Positions 12,470 through 23,432 of a stretch of DNA of 64,000 bases are shown here, one piece after another. Every line of letters begins with the position of its first letter. Position 1 is the stretch's first letter. The position numbers were made by a program, and so were the translations under genes. Source of the stretch: Hysterangium stoloniferum (taxonomy: Eukaryota; Basidiomycota; Agaricomycetes; Hysterangiales; Hysterangiaceae); assembly GCA_015178975.1 (NCBI GenBank), contig WHVD01000043.1:124001-188000 (forward strand). The letters run 5' to 3'. The notes under the pieces are model-generated. The model was not told the DNA's origin and ran no database searches. It worked only from the letters and a program-made list of their open reading frames with translations.

Positions 12470-12964
12470 TAGATCAACTAGGGGGCCAGAATACAAAGAG
12501 TTGAGGGGATATGAGTCTCAGCTGGCCAAAGGACTCCTTATTGAGGATTAAGTAAAGAGTAGGGGAACCTAAGTCTATTTTCAAACTGAGGAAAAGTAGA
12601 ATACAACATTGGACCTTTATACTAGAGTGAGCTGGGTGGTTGGGAGGCTGATCACAGAGGTAAGAAGCTAAACAGATCAAAAGAAGCAAGAGAAAAAACA
12701 AGTGATTGGAAGGAACTAAATGCAAAATAATGGAAAGAATACTAAACAGTTTGAGGTGGCAAGTAATGCATGCCCATAGAGTGGATAATGGGAGAGTGTT
12801 GGGATGGAACTGGAGCAAAATGACCAAAAGGTTAATGTATAGTAAATGAAGTGGTGGGGTGGTGCAGGGCAGTGAGACCATGGCCAGGGGTACCGATGGC
12901 AGGATGCCAGAGGATTGCCAGAGTGAAGACAAGTTGCAGAGGCCTGAAAGTAAAAATTATAACA
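12470..12964 (-). mobile_element. LTR-like repeat, family E, copy 1
   Basis: Similar to 56178-56696 over most of its length: shared order of features around 'ACCTAAGTC', 'GGAGAGTGTTGGGATGGA' and a GGTTGCAG-type end, both ending in TAACA at the right side. The left boundary is approximate. It lies just beyond the minus-strand gag fragment, so it may be the LTR of that element. The open frames in it look like chance frames. Confidence 0.45.
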
Positions 12965-13024
12965 GGCAGCCAATGTCAAGGAGTCCTTTTATCAAGAGAG
13001 GGAAGGGAGAGATGAGAAGTCTTG

Positions 13025-14459
13025 TCAGCTTGGGTGCATCGAGATACAGGACCATACAGGAGGATTGTGGTTTAGCAGAGGATTGACATACATGTACATG
13101 TTGGTGGCTGTATCAAGATGGTCCTCAATGGTGGCCATGGCTAGACTGGGAGGAGTGTGGGGTGCAGCTGCATGAGCCATTGATACTATGAGTGTCTTGT
13201 AAGTTGTGCCATTTGGCCAGGAGTTGCTGGTTTTCATTGGATATGAATCAGAGTGGTGTTTGGCATAGCAGATATGGTAGCATGTGCATCCCTTGTGGTC
13301 TTGGAGGAGGTTTTGTTCCTCATCAGTCAATTTGGGGAGTTTAGTGCCAGTTATTTTCATGTTAGAATGTTAGGATACACATACAGGGTGGGTTTCCGGA
13401 GAAACCCGTGGGATATCCAGTAGGACTTGGCTTCAGCTTATAGGCTGCGCCCTCGCTAGATCGTGTTGTCCAATTTCAAACAGGTGGACGGGAATCCCGG
13501 GGTGTCCAGGCAGGGTTCGTGGGTTGTAGGTTGTAGGTCAGAGGTCGTGGGTCGTGAGTTGAGATGGTTGAGAGAGATAGATGCACCGGAACCCGTGGGC
13601 TCCGACTAGTGAAAGCGATGTGAATCAAGCAAGGGTTTAGAGCAGAAAATGTTATTAGATTACTGGGGGGAATCTAAGCTAATTTTCTGACTGGATTGTA
13701 TCTGCCAGTTTATATAGACCGTGGAGTGAATGACATACCAAATCCAGTAATGACGAAACAAAACTAACAAAACATAAAATGGGAATAATAAACACCAAGT
13801 TTGGTGTTAGGAACGGAACGGAATGGAGCGGAGTCTGAATCGTGACAAAGCATAACCCATAATGGGAAATGGAGCGGGAGCGGAGTCCTAAATTGTGGCA
13901 GGTCATTTGACTAAAATGGGGACGGGGCTCAATTAGAGTGGTGATGGGATTCTGAGCGGGGTCTGGTGACTGATGCGTGGGACGAAGATGGACATAGACA
14001 GAGACGGAGTCTGGGGGAAGTCCGGTGACTGATATGTGTCGTAATGAGGTCGAACATAACAAGTCTTGACGTATGGAGTCCGGGCGGGAAATCCTATAAA
14101 CAGACAATTGGTGCTTGTAGCACGTGGGGGCGTATGGGTTAGTGCCTGGAGTCCGGCGGGATTGTCGGGTCGTAACATAGAAGCAGAGTTGGTGGGGGGA
14201 TCAGACAGTCTGGAGGTCAAGTCTTTATTTTTGATGCAATGCAGAGCCTGGGCAGTATTGTTAGGTAAGATCTGTTCTTGGATGATCTCCTGCTGTTTGC
14301 AGACTTGGTCATTGGCCAAAGCTGTGAGTTCTGTGGAAAGGACTGGCTTGACTTGGAGATCACACTTAAGGGTTGTGTCAAGGTTTGCTTCAACTGGTGT
14401 CTTCAAGGTGGTGGTTGATCACATGAAAGATTTTGCTGAGGTGGTGAGAATTGCATAAG
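13025..14459 (-). pseudogene. Retrotransposon gag fragment (C-terminal part with zinc finger), split by a solo LTR
   Basis: Read right to left, 14459-14178 encodes a typical gag middle segment ('VEANLDTTLKCDLQVKPVL' and following). After the solo LTR at 13368-14177 the frame continues with 'LPKLTDEEQNLLQDHKGC', followed by a Cys/His cluster (C-x-C then C and H residues) resembling the gag zinc finger of mushroom Ty3-type elements, and a 'PNGTTYKTL' segment. The canonical second cysteine spacing is disturbed, and no protease or RT follows. Its 5' side is cut where the Copia-1 RT fragment begins. Confidence 0.6.
13368..14177 (-). mobile_element. Solo LTR, family A, in a gag fragment
   Basis: 810-base minus-orientation family-A LTR, TGTTAGGATAC to GTCGTAACA, flanked by the duplication TAGAA at 13363-13367 and 14178-14182. 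Carries the family palindrome at about 13792-13811. The gag reading frame of the host resumes on the other side. Confidence 0.95.
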
Positions 14460-15219
14460 GTTCTCCATATTGATTTTCCAATCTATAAATCATCTGGCAT
14501 TGACTTCTTCAAGACATATGCATCAGTTGTGCAGTATGAATCCCTCCACATGAATCTCACGATTGCTGCCACTCAGGACATGCAAGCATGGCAGATAGAC
14601 TACATCACTGTGTATCTCAATTCACACCTACAAGCAAGCACATATTCATATAGACCTCCCAGATGGTGCAAAATTTGAGGGAAAAGTGGGGCACCTTAAC
14701 AAAATGTTGTATGGGATGATGGTCACTGCATACAATTGGACTGAACCATTGAATACAGAAACGGGTGAAATAGGATACTACAGGTCAATGGCAGATCCAG
14801 CAGTCCAGTCACAACATGCAAATGGCAACATCACAATCACAAGCACCTACACAGATGATACAACTGGCATCTCATCCTCAAAAGGGGAGGCTGAGCATGC
14901 AAAAGGAGGAACTAGGATGGACCTACAAGAGAAAGGACTTAGGAGATGCCAATTTAGTCTTGGGAATATGAATTGATAGGGATAAAGTGATGGGAAGTAT
15001 TCATATCTCACAATGGGCTTATCTGGAGCAAATTCTTGACAGATTTGGAATGGCTGATTGCAACCCACAGGGAACACCACTACCTCCAGGAGTTGTACTC
15101 ACACAGGATATGGGACCAAAAACACAAGAAGATAGTTCTTTTATGGCCAAAAAACCTTACTAGGAACTACTGGGGTCTATCATGTATGCTCAGATAGCAA
15201 CATCACCAGATTTATTTTA
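14460..15219 (+). pseudogene. Copia-1 pol, segment 1 (reverse transcriptase)
   Basis: Start of a decayed Ty1/Copia pol. The translation shows the RT core typical of Copia: 'GIDFFKTYASVVQYES', then 'QIDYITVYLNSHL' (canonical form QxDVxTAFLNG), then 'LNKMLYGM' and a degenerate 'TDDT' corresponding to the YxDD region (about 14853-14864). In-frame stops (14676, 14974) break it. After 'GSIMYAQIATSPDLF' the frame is cut by the Tc1 element and resumes at 24682. The 5' half of the element (LTR, gag, protease, integrase) is missing; its left edge abuts the minus-strand gag fragment. Confidence 0.8.
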
Positions 15220-15387
15220 CAGGATACAAAACTGTCCCAATGTTTTGATAATTCCCATTAAATGTTATATAACTGATCACATAAATTTCCTAAAATGGTG
15301 AAAGTATTCTAGCAGATGCCCTAGCATACTAACTTTCATATTCCCAAGTATTACATAATATTGATGGAAATTGGTGTCATGGTAAAT
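15220..15387 (+). repeat. Left terminal inverted repeat of the Tc1 element
   Basis: Begins CAGGATACAAAACTGTCCC after a TA and pairs with 24514-24681 with few differences; the left tip has a 2-base deletion relative to the right tip (CAGTAGGGGACAAAACTG). Confidence 0.92.
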
Positions 15388-15471
15388 TTTCAAAAGAAAT
15401 CATGTGACATATATTCAATGTTCTAATTGATATATGACTGTGACAGTCATGTTTCAACTATTACTCTCATC

Positions 15472-16275
15472 ATGAAAGCTATTTCTCCTCTCAAAAGAGG
15501 ACAAGCCATCTCTCCTCCAAAATGGACTCTCCAATAGGAATGTGGTTCTATCACAGGTGTTAGCAACTACTATCAGTAGAATTGCTCAGGAGATGGACAT
15601 AGACAAAGAAAACCTGAAAGGAGGATGTCCTTCCAAGCTTTCTCCTACTGACCAGAGGAGGATCATGCATCAAATAACCTCTGGCAAGTTAGATAGTGCT
15701 GTCCAGGCCACACACTTCATCAATTCCATCAATGAATCCCATGTCTCATCCAAAACAGTCAGCAGGACCTTGAAACAGCATGGTTTAAAAGCTGTAGTCA
15801 AAGCAAAAAGGCCCTTGTTCAAGGCTCAACATAGAAAGGCCAGGTTAAGCATTGCCCTCAAGTACCAAAACTGGACTGTGGATGATTGGAAAAGGGTCTT
15901 GTGGTCTGACGAGACCAAGATCAATAATATTGGATCAGATGGATGCCAATATGTGTGGAAGAAAGCTGGAAAACCACTTTCTGATAGGACAACCCAACCT
16001 ATAATCAAGTATGGAGGTGGAAATATCATGGTGTGGAGCTGTATAGGTTGGAATGGAGTGGGAATGCTTGCAGATATTGAAGGAAGAATGGATTCTGCAC
16101 AATATGTGGAGATCCTGGTTCAGCATTTGTCCCGGAGCATTGAAGATTTGGAGATTCCAGCAGGTGAGGCCATTTTCCAGCAGGATAATGACTCTAAACA
16201 CACATCCAAGATGGCATAAAAATGGTTTTATGAAAATCATATTCAGGTGTTAGACTGGCCAGCATGGTCTCCTGA
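15472..16275 (+). pseudogene. Tc1-type transposase, N-terminal and central part
   Basis: The likely ATG is at 15472; a frameshift at about 15510-15520 separates the first 14 codons from the helix-turn-helix region (LLQNGLSNRNV, then TTISRIAQ). The second HTH follows (SSKTVSRTLKQHGL). The DDE domain shows D1 in 'VLWSDETK' (about 15900-15923) and D2 in 'FQQDNDSKH' (about 16175). There is an in-frame TAA at 16217. With the C-terminal piece after the Gypsy insertion, 34 residues separate D2 and E, so this is DD34E. The enzyme cut and pasted the element in the nucleus at TA sites; this copy is dead three times over (frameshift, stop, insertion). Confidence 0.9.
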
Positions 16276-17088
16276 TGTTACGACCAGAAAATCCCGCCAG
16301 ACTCCAGGCACTAACTCGTACGCACCCATGCCCTAGATGCACCAATTGTCAGTTTACAGGAATTCCCACCCAGACTCCGTACGTCAGACTTGTCCACATT
16401 CGACCTCATTACATTGTGTATCAGTCACCGGAATACCCCCAGACTCCATTCCCTGTCTATGTCCAACCTCATCCCACAAATCAGTCACTGGACCCCGCTC
16501 AGAATCCCATCATCACTCTAACTGAGCCCCATTCCCGTTTTAGTCAAATGACCTGTCATGATTTGGACTCCACTCCCACTCCGTTTCCCATTATGGGTTA
16601 TGATTTGTCATGATTCAGACTCCGCTCCGTTCCGTCCCGTTCCTAACACCAAATTTGGTGTTTACTATTCCCGTTTTATGTTTTGCTAGTTTCATTTCAT
16701 TATTACTGGATTTGGTATGTCATTCATTCCACGGTCAATATAGTCTGGCAGATGTTGTACATACAATCCAGTCAGAAAATCGGCTTAGATTCCCCCAGTT
16801 ATCTAATACATTTTCTGCTCTAAACTCCTACTTGAATCACGCCGCTCATGCTAGTCGGAGCCCACAGGCTCCGGCACATTTATCTCTCTTACCTACATAT
16901 CTCAACCCACAACCTCTGACCTACGACCCCTCGACTCATGAACCCCACCTGGACTCCCTGGTATTCCCATCCACCTGTCTGAAATTGGACAACATGATCT
17001 CATGAGGGCGCAGCCTATAAGCTGAAGCCAAGTCCTACCAGATATTCCACAGGTTTCTCTGGAAAACTGCCATGTATATACCCTAACA
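16276..17088 (+). repeat. 5' LTR of Gypsy-A1 (family A)
   Basis: TGTTACGACC to CCCTAACA. Contains the perfect palindrome AACACCAAATTTGGTGTT at about 16646-16663, a TATA-like box near 16738-16744, and the conserved AAGCTGAAGCCAAGTCC block near 17020-17036. Confidence 0.95.
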
Positions 17089-17124
17089 GTATTTTCTGAC
17101 TAAGACTTGCAGATTGTTTTCAAT

Positions 17125-18395
17125 ATGCCACCAAGAAGAAAAGTGCACGCACAGGCATCATTACCTGGACCATCGACTCTTCATTCCCTCTTAACTTTGT
17201 ATACCAGTCAGACACTCTTGGACCAGCTGGAACCCATGGAAGAAGCCCGTATCGAAGAAGTCCCAGAAAACCAGGATGAATCCGAGCACAAGGGTGAATC
17301 CGTGGCACCCGACACGGGAAAAGGTGTTGAAAATCCTCCACCTAACCAGTGACTGCACTTGGAGGACCCTACTTCTGAATTTTTAGCAGGTACTATAGAT
17401 AAATTTATGATGCACCTGCTTGAAGAACGAAAGAAAAAGGAACAAGAACCTCCATGGTCAAAGGTCAATGCTCTGGAACCCTTCACGGGTTCCAACACAA
17501 ACAAACTCTCTACTTTCCTCATGCAATGTCGCTTCAATTTCTGTGATCGATCTGCTGCATTCTCCACGGACTCCCGAAAAGTCAACTATGCACTTTCATA
17601 CTTGTTGGGATCCACGTTGAAATGGTTCGAACCGGCTTTTAGCGGACTTTCTGAGGAAGAGCCGCTTTGGCTCGAAGATTGGGATGCTTTTGTTCTGGAG
17701 CTTGAAACCAACTTTGGCCCATATGACCTGACAAGAGAAGCTGAGAATAGTCTCACAAATCTTCATATAAAGGACACGCAGTGCATCACAGGCTACATCG
17801 TCCAATTCAATACTCTTGCAGCTCATTGTCAGTAGGGCGATCCTGCTCTCTGCCACCAATTCTATGCCAGTCTGCCATCCCACCTTAAAGACGAAGTCTC
17901 GAAAGGAGAAGATGGCAAGCCAAAAACTTGTCCTGTATGCACCTCAAAGCTCAAAATGTGGACACACATTATTGGGAATGTCGCATGGAAGTTGCCCATG
18001 AGACCCCCGCAGACAAAGTAAACAAGTCCACAGCCAATAAAAACAACAACAACAATTCGTCAACCAGCAACCAGAACTCTACGCAATCCGACAAGAAGAA
18101 CAATAAAAAGTCTTCAAACAACAACAACAACAACAATAACAACAAGGGTCAACAGTCCAGCAAGCAAGCCGGAAAACCCAACCTCATAGGCAAACTCAGA
18201 CCCAATGGCAAATTGACCCCACAGGAGAGACAACATCGTATGGACAATAACCCCTGTCTCTTGTGCGGAAAACCCAGTCATCAAGTTCTGGAATGTCTGC
18301 TGGCAAAAGCAAACTCTTCAAAGGGACAAACAGCCAAGGCCTCCACGAAAACCCTGTTGAAGGACAAACCAGCTTCCGACTCGAAAAAAGAGTAA
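17125..18395 (+). pseudogene. gag: Gypsy-A1 gag with CCHC zinc knuckle
   Basis: Starts at the ATG at 17125 (MPPRRK), 36 bases after the LTR. An in-frame TGA at 17350 and a TAG at 17833 interrupt the first frame, and a one-base shift at about 17925 moves the rest into another frame. The middle part is a retrotransposon gag/capsid segment ('NALEPFTGSNTNKLSTFL', then 'ALSYLLGSTLKWFEP'). The C-terminal third has asparagine-rich tracts from AAC/AAT repeats (about 18040-18145) and ends in the knuckle C-LL-C-GKPS-H-QVLE-C (18255-18296), the CX2CX4HX4C RNA-binding motif. Gag forms the capsid and packages RNA. Confidence 0.9.
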
Positions 18396-21300
18396 GCAAC
18401 CCCACGAACTCTGCGCGGGTTGGGGGTTGCGTTGCCTCTCCGTGCATTCAAGAGTTTACCCATCTCAATGCATCCACTCTTTCGCATTATGATTCATTTT
18501 TCGTTAAACCTATGTCTAATATGATTCTGAAATTTGTTTTTTCAGCTCTTATAGATTCCGGCTTGACTCATTGTTTTTTAGATACAAAATTCACACAAAA
18601 AATTTTGTTGTCAACTTATCCAATAAATCCCGTCAGCCTCCACCTCTTCGATGGCACAACTAATTTGGTTGTTACCCAAGCTTGTGATTTATCCATCTGT
18701 TTCCCATGTGGAACATCTCAATTGGTCACTTTCTATGTGACCCAGTTAGACTCAAGTTGCTCAGTGGTCCTAGGACACAACTGGCTTACCCACTACAATC
18801 TGTTGATTGACTGGATAGCTAATAGTATAACATTCTGGACCCCCACGGCAGCCGAGGAAACTGCGCCCAACATGGCCTCCATGGCACCCATGGCCTTCCC
18901 GGCACCTGCAGTCTTGAGGACTCCTGTGATCCCCATGGCACCCATGGCTTCCCCGGAACCCACGGCACCTCCGTCTATTTCTCTGATTAATGCTGCAGCT
19001 TTTATTAGGGCTACAAAAATGGACGGGTCCCAGGCGTTCATTATCAACTTAAAAATTGATGAAGCAACTGGACATTTTTCAACCCCGGTATCCAAATCTG
19101 AGCAAGTCACTGACCTCGTCCACAGAACTTTCCACAATCCGCAATTTCCTGGATGAACATTTGTCCATAGGTTTTATCAGACCCTCAAAGTCTCCTTTTG
19201 GAGAACCTGTTCTGTTTGTCAGAAAAAAGGATGGATCCCTTAGACTATGTGTTGATTTTAGAGGACTCAATGCTGTCACCAAAAAGGATAAGTATCCACT
19301 TCCACTCATATCTGATCTGCTCAATGCTCCGCAGAATGCACGGATTTACACCAAAATAGATCTCAAAACACGCCTATCATTTGGTCTGGATCGCCGTGGG
19401 TGACAAATGGAAAACCACTTTTAGAACCTGCTATGGGGTCTTTGAGTGGTTGGTGATGCCCTTTGGACTCACCAATGCTCCGTCTGTTTTTCAACATTTT
19501 ATCAATGACATTTTCTCTGACATGCTCGATGTATGCGTCATTGTTTACTTGGATGACATTCTTATCTACTCTGAGGACTCCGCAGAACACGACAAACAAG
19601 TCTGTGAAGTTCTCCGGAGACTCAGACAACATGGTTTATTCGTGAATGGTAAAAAATGTACTTTTGACATGGACTCCGTGGAATACCTGGGTTTCATAAT
19701 GGGACCTGATGGACTCTGCATGGATGAAACTAAAGTGCAAGTCATCAAAGATTGGCCTGAACCCCGAAAAGTTAAAGATATACAATCCTTCCTCGGCTTT
19801 GCCAATTTTTACAGACAGTTTATCCACAGATATTCTGACACCACGGTTCCCCTTACCCATCTTATGCATAAGGATACTCCATGGAATTTTAATGATAAGT
19901 GTCAAAAAGCTTTCAATCTTTTAAAGAATTCTTTTTCTTCAGCTCCTATTCTGTCGCATTGGAAACTGGACTTCCTGCTCATTGTTGAAACAGATGCCTC
20001 GGACTATGTGCTTGGAGCCATTCTGTCTATCCAGGACTCCGACGGAGAGGTCCACCCCGTGGCTTTTCTGTCCCAGACTTTTACCGGAGCAGAGCTCAAT
20101 TACGACGTTAATGATAAGGAACTCCTGGCAATCTTTTCAGCTTTCAAAGTGTGGCGACACTATTTGGAAGGCTCGGGAACTCCAATTGACATTGTAACAG
20201 ATCACAAAAACCTGGAATACTTTTCTACTACAAAACCTTTGACCCGTCGGCAGGCCCACTGGTCTGAAGATCTATCTGCCTTCAATATGATTATCCATTT
20301 TCGACCCGGCCATCTCGGTGGCAAACCCAACAGTTTAACTAGACAATGGGATGTCTATCCTAAAGAGGGGAGCAACGACTATGCCAGGGTAAACCCGCAC
20401 AACCTGAAACCTATTTTCACGAATCAGCAACTTACTGCATCAGTCTGCACAACTTTCCTCATCAATCCCATTGTCCGAGGAATTATCATTATGGATATTG
20501 AGAAGTTACATCAAGATATTCTATCAGCAATTCTGCTAGACCCAATAACCAAAGCTCACCTTGACAATCCTGTGGACCCCAATCAACCCCGGTTGTCTCT
20601 TGATCAGCATGGTTTCATTAGACTTGACAATTGTGTCTATGTACTGGACTCTGCCGGCCTCCACCTCAGGATCCTTCAATATAAACATGATCATCCACTT
20701 TCAGGACATTTCGGGGACAACAAAACTCTATCATTAATAAGAAGAGAATACACTTGGCCCGGACTCCGTGGATTCATTAAGCACTATTGTAAATCTTGCA
20801 CTACTTGTCCCCGCTCAAAATCTCAGCGACACAAGCCATATGGCCTTTTGAAACAACTCCTGGTACTGGAATACATGTGGAATTCTATCTCTATGGATTT
20901 CATTGAACACCTACTGGATTCCGAAGGCCTTTCTGCCATTCTAGTCGTTGTTGACAGATTCTCAAAACAAGGTATATTCATCCCTACACATGATACAATT
21001 ACATCTGTGCATTTAGCGGAACTTTTTATTATCCACGTATTTTCCAAGCACAGAGTTCCGTCCCATGTAACTTCCAACCGAGGATCAGAGTTCATGTCTC
21101 ACTTCTTTAGGTCCCTCGGGAAATCCTTGGACATGAAATTACATTTCACATCTGGACATCACCCAGAAGCTGACGGACAAACCGAATGCATCAACCAGAC
21201 ATTGGAACAATATCTCTGCGTATATTGCAATTATCAACAGGACAATTGGAAATCTTTGTTACCACTTGCAGAATTTGCTTACAACAATGCACCCTTGGCC

Positions 21301-21953
21301 ACTACTGGTGTTTCCCCATTCTTTGCAAATAAAGGATATAATCCAAATATTACAGTACATCCAGAATGAAATCTCGCCTCCGCTCGTGCTCAAGAGTTCA
21401 CCACAGACCTCCATGAGCTCCATGAGGAACTCCGGACTGCAATAAAGTCTGCCCAAGAGCAATACCAACTTTCAGCAGACAGACACCAGATCCCGCCACC
21501 CAACTTCAAGATTGGCGACTGTGTTTTTGTCAAAGCTCAATTCTTTAGGACTACCCGTCCATCAAAAAAGCTTGCTGAAAATATTTAGGTCCTTTTGAAA
21601 TTATCGCACAAGTAGATTCTGTTTCTTGGACCCATGTGGTACACCTGGTATTTCATGTTTCTATGTTAGAACCCTGTACTGCTAACACTATCCCAGATCG
21701 TGTGCAATCTCCGCCCCCTCCAGTCATTATTGACGGAGAACCTGAGTTTGAAATCTCAGAAATTTTACATTCGAAAATTGATAAGTGTCAACGCACTTGT
21801 AAACTGCTTTACTTGGTCAAGTGGGCAGGTTATGAGGGCACCAATGAAGAAACCTCATGGATTTTGGCCATGGAACTCGGTAATGCCACAGATCTCGTTA
21901 CTGATTTTCATACAGCTTACCCACTCAAACCCAGACCACTATTGTCTCTCTGA
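18396..21953 (+). pseudogene. pol: Gypsy-A1 pol: protease, RT, RNase H, integrase, chromodomain
   Basis: Protease: 'ALIDSGLTHCFLD' (about 18545). RT: '[20 protein letters not shown]' (about 19215), a frameshift at about 19370, then the catalytic box 'VYLDDILIYS' (19543-19572). RNase H: 'ETDASDYVLGAIL' (about 19987). Integrase: HHCC finger (H20688, H20703 region, then C-KSC-TTC), catalytic D in 'SMDFIEH', the second D replaced by N ('TSNRGSEF', about 21074-21097) and E in 'DGQTEC' (21172-21189). A TGA at 21367 ends the main frame; the integrase tail and a chromodomain ('LYLVKWAGYEG', about 21807-21840) follow in other frames up to 21953. Chromodomains steer integration to marked chromatin. It is inactive because of frameshifts, a stop and the D-to-N change. 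Confidence 0.93.
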
Positions 21954-22151
21954 CTGCACTCCACGGGCCCTGTGTTACATTTGGACTCATTTTCACTCTT
22001 CCCTGTTGCCCTGTCTCTCTTTGCTTTTACAGGTTCTGACATGTCTCTCAAGTTCTTAAGTGGATTCTCTGCGGACTTTGACCTTTATGTTTTTTCACGC
22101 TTTACTTTTATTTTCAAAATTATTAAACTCTTATTTTATTATTCTATTCAT

Positions 22152-23224
22152 CTACATTGATGGGGCTGTGTTTTTTCCCCACCTCCTCAGCCATCTCCTC
22201 AAGGAGCTCCACGACCTCTGTGGGAACCCCATCCTCATCTGACCTGGCATCCTCAGAACTTCCAATCTGTGGCTCTTCATATATATAGCCACCGTATTCC
22301 ACAAGAAATTTTCAAAATTCATTGTGGAGTCCATGGAGCTCATTGGCCACTATTATCTGCACCTTGTTGCCTTTCTCAGCAACTCATTTTGGGCCTCTAT
22401 GCCCTCAGTGATCCACCCCAAAACCTCATCCAACCCGGACAACCCATCCGACCCACTGATGGCCCATGCCCTGGACCCCATGGGCTGCTCGTGTACCAGT
22501 GAGCACCTCGCTTTGAGGTGTGCACATTGGTAGCAGCCCGGTCCCTGCCTGGACTTTCAGTTGCATTCAGTGTTCTGGTCATTACAACCAGAACACCGCA
22601 GGTTGTTCCGTGTAGGAAGACGCACTGGTGCCACTTTCTTTGCCTTCTGTTAATATGGTCAGTTCCACAGTAACCCCACAGACCCGAGACTTACCTTTTG
22701 GGGGATTTCTGGCTCCCCCTCAGACTCCGACTCAACCTCTGTTGCCTTGCACTGAAAACACCAAGTCAGTTGAAATTGACAGGTTGAATTGAGGGACTTA
22801 CCTTTCCCACAACTACCACGGCCCTCTCAGCAGCTTTCTCAGCAGCCACCCTGGCTTTCTCAGCAGCCACCCTGGCTTTCTCAGCAGCCACCCTGGCTTT
22901 CTCAGCAGCCACCCTGGCTTTCTCAGCAGCCACCCTGGCTTTCTCAGCAGCCACCCGGGCCTTCTCCACAGCTACCTGCACAGCCTCCTCCTCATCTCTT
23001 TTCTTCTGCCTCCCAGCCTCTTCCTCCACGGCCAATGCTGCCTGGTACTCCCTGTCCAGAGCCTCCTCGACCTCCCTTGCCTCCTTCTCTGCTTCTTCAC
23101 ATTGACGATGCTGTTCCTCTTTCTGTGCCAAAATTTGTGCCACGCTGAGAGGCATGCGATATGGAGTGCCTGTGGAGGGCCTGGTGGTTGGCATAGGTCT
23201 TCTTGGCATTGGTTGTGGACCCAT
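22152..23224 (-). pseudogene. Antisense accessory gene of Gypsy-A1 (three exons, cysteine cluster)
   Basis: Lies between the chromodomain and the 3' LTR on the strand opposite to gag-pol. Exon 1 (23224-22802, 141 codons) begins MGPQPMPRRP and contains a charged helical region with six heptad repeats of the type EKARVAA. Introns 22801-22752 (50 b) and 22694-22647 (48 b) have GTAAGT donors and CAG acceptors, both phase 0. Exon 2 (22751-22695) is 57 bases with an acidic SESEGE core. Exon 3 holds a cysteine cluster (CSGC...C...GC-YQC-x6-C, about 22590-22500) and a conserved acidic tail (FLVEYG ... GSSE ... DEDGV ... HSPINV) ending at TAG 22152. Stops replace Trp after the first cysteines and interrupt the middle, so this copy is dead. 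Two sister copies (36979-38392, 53924-54903) keep the same structure. Function unknown; the cluster suggests zinc binding. Confidence 0.8.
22846..22968 (-). repeat. 21-bp tandem repeat inside the antisense gene
   Basis: About six copies of a 21-base unit (read on plus as GGCTTTCTCAGCAGCCACC plus 2 bases) encode a 7-residue heptad unit (EKARVAA) on the minus strand. The unit is almost identical in each copy, so it expanded recently. Sister copies of the gene lack the expansion. Confidence 0.9.
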
Positions 23225-23271
23225 ATGGCAAAGATGGGGGAGATAAAGAAGAAGAAATTTTATTTTTTCAA

Positions 23272-23282
23272 TTTTTATATAG
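23272..23282 (-). promoter_or_regulatory. TATA box of the antisense accessory gene (A1)
   Basis: Minus-strand TATATAAAAAT, about 50 bases before the ATG at 23224, followed by a pyrimidine-rich CTTCTTCTTTATCTCCCCC leader. The same arrangement is present in the A2 copy (near 38445-38455) and the A3 copy (53864-53870). Confidence 0.6.
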
Positions 23283-23420
23283 GCTCGTCGTGTTTGAACC
23301 TTACCTTCCAGATCACCTGACTCGTTGACACATATGTGTAACCGACAAGACTTTTTGATACATGCATATAGCCAACACGAACCTTATCTAGGTTTAGAGC
23401 CTCTATGGGACTTTGGCATA

Positions 23421-23432
23421 AAGGGAGGGTAC
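23421..23432 (+). promoter_or_regulatory. Polypurine tract of Gypsy-A1
   Basis: AAGGGAGGGTAC ends exactly at the 3' LTR start. The same tract precedes the LTRs at 38603 (A2) and 52411 (A3), which supports it as the plus-strand primer of reverse transcription. Confidence 0.85.

Noticed and set aside
12474-12932. 152-codon leucine-rich minus frame resembling a membrane protein
   Set aside because: It lies in a repeat (family E) whose other copy at 56178-56696 does not keep the frame; hydrophobicity comes from pyrimidine-rich sequence.
22397-22582. Separate small minus ORF
   Set aside because: It is an out-of-frame shadow of exon 3 of the accessory gene.
22789-23148. Plus-strand proline/glutamine-rich frame (PPWLSQQ repeats)
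   Set aside because: It is the shadow of the antisense EKARVAA repeat; the minus-strand reading has splice sites and conserved homologues.
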